Assembly: GCF_900078545.1 (NCBI RefSeq)
Contig: NZ_FLLS01000002.1
Coordinates: 1,187,404-1,251,403, forward strand
DNA length: 64,000 bases
Direction: 5' to 3'
From: Olegusella massiliensis
GTDB lineage: Bacteria > Actinomycetota > Coriobacteriia > Coriobacteriales > Atopobiaceae
The position numbers and the translations under genes are program-made. The notes below the pieces were generated by a model. That model searched no databases. It saw nothing but the letters and a program-made list of their open reading frames with translations, and was not told the DNA's origin. Shown piece after piece: positions 26,626-34,401 of the stretch (the stretch's first letter is position 1; every line of letters starts with the position of its first letter).

Positions 26626-27792
26626 ATGGGGCGAAGTACAAAAAAGAAGCTCATTGGCCTTGTTTGTACCGTACTTATTTCGGGTTGTTTGATAGGCTGC
26701 AAAGCTCAACTTCCTTTTAAGCTTCCCTTTGAGCTACCAGACTTGTCTCACATTATTTCTCCAACCACAAAGCAGGGAAGTATTGCTGATGGCCTTGCTT
26801 CTCTCAAACGCAGTGGTTCTGATTTGGCAGAACCTACTCTTCGTCAGACTGGTGTGCTCACCGTCGGTATCAACACCAATATCACGTCAGCGCCTTTTGT
26901 GCTTTCAACGCTGGGTGACGATACGGTTAAGGGCTACGGCATCGAGTTGGGCGAGGCGCTGGCCGATGAGTTGGGCTTAGACGTGCGCTTTGTGAACGTG
27001 AGTGATATTGATTCTGCTTGTGCCAATACCGTTGATATTGTGCTGGGCGTTTCAAAAGATGATGTCAAGAAATGCAGTATTGTTGGCCAGACCAATGAAG
27101 CAGCGCCCTCTTTCTTTTATCGCGGTGATGAGCGTGTGCTCGCAAAAAAAGAGCTGATGGGTAAGAGTTGTGGTTTGGTGGCAGGCAAATCTTCTGAGGT
27201 AACTCTTAGTCGTACCGATCTCAAGATGAATAAAAAAACTTTTGGTAATCTCAACGAAGCGTTCGATGCTCTTGATGCTGGTGAAGTGGAATATGTACTT
27301 TGTGATGCCTACGCTGGTGCTTTTCTTGCCAATCAGTACAAAGATATTCACTTTGCTGGGAGTCTGATAGCTCCCGTAAATCGTGGTATTGCTGTACTTT
27401 CTTCTAACAAGAGCCTCATTACTGAAATAGGACGTGCTCTTGAGACCCTTCAATCCAATGGTGTTGATACTATCTTGCGTACGAGGTGGTTGGGTAAATT
27501 TTCAGGTCTTAGTGCTAAGACGCAGATAGAGGGCATCAAAATTACCGAGAAGAAAGAAGATGCCCCTGAGGTTGCCACCAATGCAGGTAGCGCAACAGCA
27601 CCTAAAAATACCAGTGATTCTGGCGACTCTCTTGATTACAGCGACTACAGCAATTACAACACGTATAACAACTATAACGCAGGTGGAAATGCTGATGCTG
27701 GTGGTAATGCTGAAGTCACAGGCGGTGAGGAGGCCAGCTATAGCACAAATGGCGGTGAAAGTGGCGAAGAAACAGTCACGCCCCAAGAGTAG
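26626..27792 (+). CDS. Solute-binding lipoprotein (amino-acid ABC transporter family 3 type)
   Basis: 388 residues. An N-terminal signal peptide ends in a lipobox (ISGC or LIGC; Cys21 or Cys25). Residues about 75-290 resemble a family 3 solute-binding domain (TLRQTGVLTVGIN opening, GYGIELGEALADELGL). The last about 60 residues are low-complexity Asp/Tyr/Asn/Gly repeats. No ABC permease or ATPase gene is adjacent, so this is an orphan; it may use a transporter elsewhere or act as a sensor. The ATG has GAGAGGA upstream and lies 35 bases after the ncRNA T-run. Confidence 0.82.
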   Translation: MGRSTKKKLIGLVCTVLISGCLIGCKAQLPFKLPFELPDLSHIISPTTKQGSIADGLASLKRSGSDLAEPTLRQTGVLTVGINTNITSAPFVLSTLGDDTVKGYGIELGEALADELGLDVRFVNVSDIDSACANTVDIVLGVSKDDVKKCSIVGQTNEAAPSFFYRGDERVLAKKELMGKSCGLVAGKSSEVTLSRTDLKMNKKTFGNLNEAFDALDAGEVEYVLCDAYAGAFLANQYKDIHFAGSLIAPVNRGIAVLSSNKSLITEIGRALETLQSNGVDTILRTRWLGKFSGLSAKTQIEGIKITEKKEDAPEVATNAGSATAPKNTSDSGDSLDYSDYSNYNTYNNYNAGGNADAGGNAEVTGGEEASYSTNGGESGEETVTPQE

Positions 27793-27845
27793 CCGCTGGG
27801 CGGATTGTTGGTGATGCTTTGGGTAAGAGAGGGTATCAAAGCAAT

Positions 27846-27872
27846 AGGGCAGAGCTTTTGAGCCCTCGTTTT
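27846..27872 (+). terminator. Weak hairpin between the lipoprotein and hpf genes
   Basis: AGGGC and GCCCT arms with an 11-base loop are followed by CGTTTT. The stem is short, so it is at most a weak terminator or attenuator before hpf. Confidence 0.3.
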
Positions 27873-27897
27873 ATAGGACTACAACAAGGAGGCGCCA

Positions 27898-28491
27898 ATG
27901 GTGGATATTAAGATTTCGGGACGCAAGGTTAGCGTCACGGACGCCATGCGCGATGCCGTTGAGGAAAAAATTGGTAGCGCCCTCAAGGTGTTTGATATTC
28001 AGCCTATGACCTGCGAAGTTGTGCTGCGCGTAGACAAAAATCGCTCTAACCCTGAGCGTCGTGCCTGTGAGGTTACGGTTTTTGTTCGTGATACTGTCGT
28101 ACGTGTTGTTGCTGAGGCCCAGGATATGTATGCGGCAATTGATGAAGCTGCTGACAAGGTAGCTCGTCAGCTGCGTCGCTATAAGACCCGTGTGGTTGAT
28201 CGCCGTCAGCATGCAGGTCATGCTATGCCTCGTCCTCTGCCCACTTCTGTAGAGGACTTGGCAGATTTGATTGAGCCAAGTGAGGATGATGATCAGCTGG
28301 TACGTGAGAAGTACGTTGATCTCAAGCCTATGACCGAAGAACAGGCATTGGTACAGACCGATTTGCTCGGCCACGATTTCTTTGTTTTTGAAAACGCAAC
28401 AACAGGGCTTATAAATGTCATTTACCACCGCAACAATGGTGGTTATGGCATTATCAAGCCAAAGATCGAGGAGTACGATGAGCGAGCCTAG
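27898..28491 (+). CDS. hpf: Ribosome hibernation promoting factor, long form
   Basis: 197 residues: an N-terminal S30AE/YfiA domain (about 1-100, MVDIKISGRKVSVTDAMRD opening) and a C-terminal dimerisation domain (about 130-190) with the conserved LGHDFFVFENATTG segment. Long HPF joins two 70S ribosomes into inactive 100S dimers in stationary phase. AAGGAGG precedes the ATG. The 3' end overlaps the degV start by 14 bases. Confidence 0.95.
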   Translation: MVDIKISGRKVSVTDAMRDAVEEKIGSALKVFDIQPMTCEVVLRVDKNRSNPERRACEVTVFVRDTVVRVVAEAQDMYAAIDEAADKVARQLRRYKTRVVDRRQHAGHAMPRPLPTSVEDLADLIEPSEDDDQLVREKYVDLKPMTEEQALVQTDLLGHDFFVFENATTGLINVIYHRNNGGYGIIKPKIEEYDERA

Positions 28492-29569
28492 TTGCGAGAA
28501 CGAACAGCCCATTGATATTCAGGAGGGCTCTGCTGCGAGCAGCGGGGCCCTTCCCCCACAACATGAGGGCAGTAGGCCTGCCGCGGCTCCTCATGAACTA
28601 AGGCGTATTGGCAGCGCATATCACAAAAAGCGTACTACGCGCATCATGGTAGATACCACCTCTGACTATAACGCTGAAGTTTTAAAACAGCTTGGCATTG
28701 AGGTGATTCACTTTCGCTATGTGGGTCCTGATGGTGAGCGTGAAGACGATTTGTGGACCTCGCAGACGCCACATGAGTTCTATGAGTGCATGCGCAAAAA
28801 CCCTGACGCACGTTTTACCACTGAGGCAGTCACGCCAGGTACTTACCTTGAGGCTTTTGAAAACGCCGCCAAGGAAGGCACGCCTACGCTCTACCTGTGC
28901 TTGTCTGAAGGTCTTTCCTCAGCTATTAACTCTGCTCGGCAGGCTGCAGAAATGATTGCCGAAAAATATCCAGATTTTGAGCTCTATGTGCTGGATAACT
29001 GCTGTGATTCTGCTGCAGCAGAGCTTTTGGCTATTGAAGTTGTACGTCAAGCTTCTTTGGGGCTTACTGCTGAGGAGCTTTATGCATGGGCACAGGATGC
29101 ACGCTATTTTGTGCACGGTTATTTTACGTTAGATAGTTTGCATTGGCTGGGTTTGGGCGGGCGCATTCCGCCTGCAGCAGCTCAGTTGGGCGGAAAGTTA
29201 GATATGAAGCCCGTCCTTTCTTATGATATCAATGGCTCTCTCACATTGCGCGGTGTGTGCCGTGGTCGTAAAAAAGCTCTGCGCGCCATTCTGCAAGACT
29301 TTCGTGACAATTACGCCCATGATTCTTCATTACCGCTCGGTATTGTCTCAGCTGATGCAGAAAAAGATGCGGACTGGCTTGAAGCTCAAGTTCGTAAAGA
29401 AAAGGGCTGCGAAGATATCGCAGTTATTCGTAGCTCGGTTTCTCCCGTGTTAGGTTCTCATGTGGGTCCTGGTATGGTGGCACTTTGTTTTTGGGGTATT
29501 GACCGTAGAGAGAAATTATCTCTGACTGACCGTATCGCACGTCGCGTGCGTAAGCGGGGAGATCGATAA
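28478..29569 (+). CDS. DegV-family fatty-acid-binding protein
   Basis: 363 residues. The core starts around residue 55 with RIMVDTTSDY and contains SEGLSSAINSARQAAE, a DegV hallmark for the fatty-acid head-group pocket, and the GGRIPPAAAQLGGKLDMKPVL segment. Family members (FakB) present fatty acids to FakA kinase for phospholipid synthesis. No fakA lies nearby. A 50-residue low-complexity N-terminal extension is unusual for the about 280-residue family. The ATG at 28478 has GAGGAG upstream inside hpf. Confidence 0.87.
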   Translation: MSEPSCENEQPIDIQEGSAASSGALPPQHEGSRPAAAPHELRRIGSAYHKKRTTRIMVDTTSDYNAEVLKQLGIEVIHFRYVGPDGEREDDLWTSQTPHEFYECMRKNPDARFTTEAVTPGTYLEAFENAAKEGTPTLYLCLSEGLSSAINSARQAAEMIAEKYPDFELYVLDNCCDSAAAELLAIEVVRQASLGLTAEELYAWAQDARYFVHGYFTLDSLHWLGLGGRIPPAAAQLGGKLDMKPVLSYDINGSLTLRGVCRGRKKALRAILQDFRDNYAHDSSLPLGIVSADAEKDADWLEAQVRKEKGCEDIAVIRSSVSPVLGSHVGPGMVALCFWGIDRREKLSLTDRIARRVRKRGDR

Positions 29570-29709
29570 AAAGTAGAACAGCTTGTATGCCAAGCGTTTT
29601 ATATGAAGAAGAATAGAAACTGCGCAAAAGGGGAATCGTAACAGGGACTTATGTCTTGTGGACAGAAATTTTTTTTGTTCATACAGCGCAGTATTCAATG
29701 GAGGAATAG

Positions 29710-30735
29710 ATGCACGATCAGCATGCTCAAATAAACGCTCAATCTCAGGTTGCCTTTATTGGTACGGGCATCATGGGTGCGCCCATTGCAAAACACATTC
29801 TCGATGCGGGCTATGACCTTACCGTCTTTAATCGCAGTAAGGACAAGATGGCAACTTTGGTAGATGCGGGTGCTCATGAGGCAAACTCCATTGCCAGCGC
29901 TGTTGAGAATGCTGACGTAGTCATTACTATGTTGGGCTATCCCACCGATGTTGAGGATGCGTATCTGGCAACGGCAGGTATTCTTGCAAGTTCCAAGAAA
30001 GGTGCCTATCTTATCGACCTGACAACCAGCTCACCCGAGCTTGCGCGCGATATTCATGATGCTGCTGAAGTTTCGGGTAAGCATGCCTTTGATTGTCCCG
30101 TAACGGGTGGACAAGAAGGTGCTGAGGCGGGTACGTTAACACTTATTATCGGTGCTGATGAGCCTACGGTAGCTCCGGTACTTCCTCTTCTTCAGACTTT
30201 TTCTGCCAAGCAGTACTACTTTGATGCTGCAGGTAAGGGCCAACTGGCAAAACTTACCAATCAAGTATCGCTTGCTTCTTGCATGATGGGTTATGCCGAC
30301 GCTATGGCTTTGGCAGAACAGGCAGATCTTGATGTTCAGCAGACCCTACAGATGATTTGCGATGGCATGGGTGGATCAGTTGCGATGACTCGTCTGGCTC
30401 CCAAGTCACTTGCGGGCAACTACAAGCCGGGCTTTTTGGCAGAGCATCTCCACAAAGACTTGAACCTGGCTTTGGCATCTGCGCAGGATTTGGGTATCAC
30501 GCTTCCTGGTGCGGAGACGGCATTTACGCTCTATGACCTACTTTGTCAGGTGGGTGGCTCTCGCATGGGGACCCAAGCTTTGACTCTGCTGTATGCTGAC
30601 CAAGAAACTGGTGAAGCAGCTGGTCTTGACTGGTCTATTTTGGAAGCAGAGCAGGATGAAGATGAGGGCTGTGATTGTGGCCATAGCCATGGTCATGATC
30701 ACGATTGCGGCTGTGATCATCACCACAAGGACTAA
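29710..30735 (+). CDS. Beta-hydroxyacid dehydrogenase (GarR/HIBADH family) with a His/Cys-rich tail
   Basis: 341 residues. The NAD(P)-binding GTGIMGAPIAKHIL motif is at residues about 17-30, the substrate-binding DCPVTGGQEGAEAG follows, and the catalytic lysine is in KGQLAKLTNQ. These identify the 3-hydroxyisobutyrate/tartronate-semialdehyde reductase family. After the normal end (about residue 315) a tail of about 25 residues is dense in His, Cys and Asp, with CGHSHGHDHDCGC. This looks metal-binding and is not part of the family. The physiological substrate cannot be told. Confidence 0.87.
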   Translation: MHDQHAQINAQSQVAFIGTGIMGAPIAKHILDAGYDLTVFNRSKDKMATLVDAGAHEANSIASAVENADVVITMLGYPTDVEDAYLATAGILASSKKGAYLIDLTTSSPELARDIHDAAEVSGKHAFDCPVTGGQEGAEAGTLTLIIGADEPTVAPVLPLLQTFSAKQYYFDAAGKGQLAKLTNQVSLASCMMGYADAMALAEQADLDVQQTLQMICDGMGGSVAMTRLAPKSLAGNYKPGFLAEHLHKDLNLALASAQDLGITLPGAETAFTLYDLLCQVGGSRMGTQALTLLYADQETGEAAGLDWSILEAEQDEDEGCDCGHSHGHDHDCGCDHHHKD

Positions 30736-30773
30736 GACTGCTGCAAACATGTAGCACATAGAATGGATTGTGT

Positions 30774-31553
30774 ATGAGTGAGAATGAAGCACAACGCTCC
30801 ATGGCGGTGCTCATTGACTATGAAAATTTGGCATTAGGCACAGGTAAACGCAAGCGTAATGGCCACCAAGAACCGGGACCTCGTCCCGATGTTAAAAAAA
30901 TTCTCGAGCGTTTGGTTGAGAAGGGCCGCATTGTTTCTAAGCGCGCCTACTGTGATTGGCAGCGCTTTGGTGATGCAATTACACCCCTGCATGAGCTGGG
31001 CATCGAGCTCATTGAAATTCCTGACCGTGCTTATACGGGTAAAAATTCGGCAGATATTCGCTTGTCTGTTGATGCGGTAGAGATGTGCTTTACCAAAGAT
31101 CACATCGATACTTTTGCCATTTTATCGGGCGACTCTGACTTCTCTCCGCTGGTAGCTAAGCTCAAGGAATTTGGCAAAACAGTTGTTGCGGTGGGTATGA
31201 AGGAATCTACGAGTCCACTTCTTTCCGAAAACTGCGATGAATTTATCTTTTACGAAGACATTGTCAGTGATACGGGCATCCCTGATTTTCGTAGCAAGGT
31301 TTCCAAGGACAAACACGAGTGTTATCAACTGCTTTTTGAGACTATTGATGCGCTTCAGCGTGAGAATGATAGCCCTGCTCTCGCCAGTCTTATCAAGCAA
31401 ACGATGCGCCGTAAGCGCCCCCAGTTTTCGGAGCGTACCTACGGTTATCATTCCTTTACCAATCTTTTGCGCGAGGCATCTAAGCTTGGCTTTCTTGAGA
31501 CACATCAGGATGAAAAGAGCGGCACTGTTGTCGTAGATGGATTCAAAGAGTAA
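30774..31553 (+). CDS. NYN-domain (LabA/DUF88) protein with C-terminal OST-HTH/LOTUS domain
   Basis: 259 residues. The N-terminal half is a PIN-like NYN domain: AVLIDYENLA opening Asp, the SADIRLSVDAVE segment and ILSGDSDFSPLVAKL carry the acidic metal-binding residues. These proteins are predicted or proven single-stranded RNA nucleases. The C-terminal about 75 residues resemble an OST-HTH/LOTUS domain, an RNA-binding module often paired with NYN. The ATG at 30774 is preferred to the upstream TTG. It is followed by the HEAT-like gene. Confidence 0.87.
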   Translation: MSENEAQRSMAVLIDYENLALGTGKRKRNGHQEPGPRPDVKKILERLVEKGRIVSKRAYCDWQRFGDAITPLHELGIELIEIPDRAYTGKNSADIRLSVDAVEMCFTKDHIDTFAILSGDSDFSPLVAKLKEFGKTVVAVGMKESTSPLLSENCDEFIFYEDIVSDTGIPDFRSKVSKDKHECYQLLFETIDALQRENDSPALASLIKQTMRRKRPQFSERTYGYHSFTNLLREASKLGFLETHQDEKSGTVVVDGFKE

Positions 31554-31588
31554 TGACTGCCATAAAGGCATATGAGAGGAAGCGAACT

Positions 31589-32188
31589 ATGACCGAGCAA
31601 CAAACAACTCTGAGCGATGAAATGCTTGCCTCGTGTGTGGAAGAGCTGGGAGGCGTTCGTCGTAGGGCACGCCAAGAAGCAGCCCATGCGCTCGCCGCCG
31701 TTGCACATGATACGCCAGAGCGCATTCATGACTTCGTACCTCAGCTGGTGGAGGCTCTCTACCGTCCTGAAGCTCAGACACGCTGGGAGGTACTCGATGC
31801 GCTTTCCTGTATTGCTTCCGAGCGTGCTGACTTGGTAGCAGATGGTTGTGATGGTGCTGAGGCAGCTCTTTTTGATGAGAGTTCTTCTTCGGTGCGTGAG
31901 TCTGCGTTTAGATTCCTTTCATGTTTTGGTGCAACAACCCCTGAGAGGTCCAATGCAGTCTGGCGTCTGTTGGATGAAGCTGTGCAATGCTATCACGGCG
32001 ACCCCGAATATCGCGACATGTTGGCAAGCTTGCTGCTCTTTGCACAAGGCTCTCTTTCTGATGAGACTCGTGCTGCGTTGATTGAGCGTGTGAGTTTTGA
32101 TGCTGAACATGGACATGGCTATATCAAGGCTTTTTCGGGAGATATCCTTAAAGCTTTGTCTGATGCAGCAGATTCCAATGCTGAGTAG
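31589..32188 (+). CDS. HEAT-repeat-like protein
   Basis: 199 residues, almost entirely helical with paired amphipathic helices such as RRRARQEAAHALAAVA and TRWEVLDALSCIA that look like HEAT or Armadillo-type repeats. No catalytic motif, signal peptide or membrane segment is seen. AGAGGAAG before the ATG at 31589 supports this start over the frame start at 31553, which would overlap the upstream stop. It lies 35 bases after the NYN/LOTUS gene and is probably cotranscribed. Function unknown; protein-protein interaction is likely. Confidence 0.7.
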   Translation: MTEQQTTLSDEMLASCVEELGGVRRRARQEAAHALAAVAHDTPERIHDFVPQLVEALYRPEAQTRWEVLDALSCIASERADLVADGCDGAEAALFDESSSSVRESAFRFLSCFGATTPERSNAVWRLLDEAVQCYHGDPEYRDMLASLLLFAQGSLSDETRAALIERVSFDAEHGHGYIKAFSGDILKALSDAADSNAE

Positions 32189-32321
32189 TATCATTTTTTT
32201 CGTTTTGCAGACTGTCGATATGAGATGCAATGCTGCTTATTAGCGCAAAGATGAAATTGCAGACCTTGTCGGTCAGCGCGAAATTTGCACTATGACAGCA
32301 TTGGTTTTGCAGGAGGTTTAG

Positions 32322-33191
32322 ATGGCAGGAAATTCACACACGCTCTCTGGTTTTAAGCGCATTATGTGGCCACTTATCGCTGTAGTGTGCCTTGTTGCGG
32401 GTTTATTGATTGGTAAGTTTGTGCTTACCAGCAGCACAAGCGCCGCATCAATTAAAAACCTTGGTGACAAGGACACAATTGCTGCTGACAAGCTTGATAC
32501 CGTAATAGCAACGTATACCTACGCTGGAAAGACCTCCAACATTACTGTTAAAGATGTATTGGAGCTTTCAGGCAACATTGATAGTGCAAAACAAAAAGAT
32601 GGTAGCTACCTCGTACCCGCTGCTGATGGAGTACTTGCTGCTGTACGCACTCAGATTGTGTTGCAAGAGGCAGAAAATCAAGGAATCAAGATTTCTGACA
32701 AAGAACTTGATGAATACACCACTCAGCAATTAGGTAGTGCCGACTACGAGACGCTTGCCAAAAATTACAAGGTTGATGTTGATGTCCTCAAGAAGCTGAT
32801 TCGTGAGCAGGCTATGACTACCAAGCTGCGCGAAAAAGCAACAGGTTTGACTGCTCCTACGGCACCTAGCGCTCCTACTAAGCCTTCTGATGACAACAAG
32901 GACAAGGCTACCGAAGATTATGCCAAGTACATCATTAAGCTTGCGGGTGATCAGTGGGATGCCAAGAAGAATAGCTGGAAGGATGAGGCGGGTAGTTATG
33001 CCGCAGCTCTTGCCAACTATAATTTTGATGGCAAGACTGCTACCTATGAGGTTGCAACTATTGCCTACAAGACTGCAATGACTGAGTATTCAGCCAAGAG
33101 CCAAGAGATTACCCAGACGTATCAGAAGTACTTCAATAGTCTTTTTGCTAAAGCAACGCTTTCTTTGAGTACGCTTGTCATAAGGAATTAA
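32322..33191 (+). CDS. Membrane-anchored SurA-N-like protein
   Basis: 289 residues. One N-terminal transmembrane helix (about 15-37) is followed by an extracytoplasmic region. Residues about 60-170 resemble the SurA N-terminal chaperone helix bundle (AAVRTQIVLQEAENQGIKISDKELDEY). A Thr/Pro-rich linker (TAPTAPSAPTKP) and a Lys/Ala/Tyr-rich helical C-terminal part follow. No parvulin isomerase domain is present. It is plausibly an envelope foldase-like chaperone. A good AGGAGG precedes the ATG. Confidence 0.65.
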   Translation: MAGNSHTLSGFKRIMWPLIAVVCLVAGLLIGKFVLTSSTSAASIKNLGDKDTIAADKLDTVIATYTYAGKTSNITVKDVLELSGNIDSAKQKDGSYLVPAADGVLAAVRTQIVLQEAENQGIKISDKELDEYTTQQLGSADYETLAKNYKVDVDVLKKLIREQAMTTKLREKATGLTAPTAPSAPTKPSDDNKDKATEDYAKYIIKLAGDQWDAKKNSWKDEAGSYAAALANYNFDGKTATYEVATIAYKTAMTEYSAKSQEITQTYQKYFNSLFAKATLSLSTLVIRN

Positions 33192-33196
33192 ACACT

Positions 33197-34387
33197 GTGC
33201 GTGTCATAGTGAGCAAATGTTTGCAGGGTTTTGCTTGCCGTTATGACGGTGGAGCAAAACCCTGTTTTGCTGTCTCAAGACTATGTGAAAAAGCCGAAGT
33301 AAGAGGGGTTTGCCCCGAATGTGAGGCAGGTCTTCCCGTACCCCGCCCACCCGCAGAGCTTCAAGATGGTAGGGTATTTTTTAAAGACGGGCGCGAGGTG
33401 ACCGAGGCTTTTTACCGTGGTGCTCATCTCTGTTTAGAGCAAGCACGGCGCTTTGGAGCATCGCTCGCGGTTCTTAAAGAGAAGAGTCCCACCTGTGGTG
33501 TCTCGTACGTTTATGATGGTACATTTTCAGGAGTATTACAGAAGGATGCGGGTATCTATACTCGACTGCTGCTGGAGGAGGGGATGTGTGTGGTAAGCGA
33601 AGAGGTTGTTGAGAGTTGCAAACCGTCTGTTGAGCACCCCGTAGCTATCATTTTGGGAACTGGCTTGGGTCATATTGCGCAGCTCGTTAAGCCTGTACGT
33701 CGCATTGATTATCACGATATTGAAGGTTTCCCTGTGGATGCGCGACCTATTGAAGGCCATAGCTTCGAAGCAACCATTGGCACCATTGATGGAGTGCCAG
33801 TCATTGTATATCCCGGTCGTATCCATCTGTATCAGGGCTATTCTGCCGCTGAGGTTACCTCATTGGTGCGTCATGCTCATCATTTGGGCGCACGAGATAT
33901 TATTTTTGCTTGCGCGACTGGTGCCGTTGAAGGCAAAGACCATGTGGGCCTGGGTATCCTGTCCGATCAGATTAACCTTACGGCACGGAGTCCTTTGGCT
34001 GAGTGGGATGAGATTCGTAATATCGATACGCCTTTTGTAGATATGACTGATGCGTATAGTCCTTATCTGCGCACGCTTGCTCGTGGTGTCGCCGATGATG
34101 CGGGCATCGCCGTAGAGGAAGGTGTTTTTGCGGGCGTGCTTGGTCCCTGTTTTGAGACCAAAGCCGAGGTGGCTGCTCTGCGCACGTTAGGCGTGTCATA
34201 TGTAGGCATGTCAACAGCCTGTGAGGTTATTATGGCACGCGCTCTCGAGATGAATGTTTTGGGCCTTACCTTGGCGGCAAACGCTGCAGGAGATGGCACA
34301 TCAACACATGAAAGCGTGCTTTTGCAGGCGGGTAAATATGCAACTCAGTTTGAGCGTCTTGTACGCGGTGTTTTAAGAATGCTCTAA
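33197..34387 (+). CDS. Fusion of DUF523 (TudS-like) and purine nucleoside phosphorylase
   Basis: 396 residues in two domains. Residues 1-145 are DUF523, the family of the [4Fe-4S] thiouracil desulfidase TudS. The three cluster cysteines are conserved in SKCLQG (Cys8), VCPEC (Cys39) and KSPTCG (Cys100). Residues about 148-396 are a trimeric-type purine nucleoside phosphorylase: ILGTGLGHIA, GRIHLYQGYS, GMSTACEVIMA, AANAAG and THESVL. This domain splits inosine or guanosine with phosphate. The combination suggests desulfuration plus phosphorolysis of a thiolated nucleoside. The start is GTG, 5 bases after the previous stop. Confidence 0.88.
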   Translation: MRVIVSKCLQGFACRYDGGAKPCFAVSRLCEKAEVRGVCPECEAGLPVPRPPAELQDGRVFFKDGREVTEAFYRGAHLCLEQARRFGASLAVLKEKSPTCGVSYVYDGTFSGVLQKDAGIYTRLLLEEGMCVVSEEVVESCKPSVEHPVAIILGTGLGHIAQLVKPVRRIDYHDIEGFPVDARPIEGHSFEATIGTIDGVPVIVYPGRIHLYQGYSAAEVTSLVRHAHHLGARDIIFACATGAVEGKDHVGLGILSDQINLTARSPLAEWDEIRNIDTPFVDMTDAYSPYLRTLARGVADDAGIAVEEGVFAGVLGPCFETKAEVAALRTLGVSYVGMSTACEVIMARALEMNVLGLTLAANAAGDGTSTHESVLLQAGKYATQFERLVRGVLRML

Positions 34388-34401
34388 ATCAAAGTAGTCC
34401 C

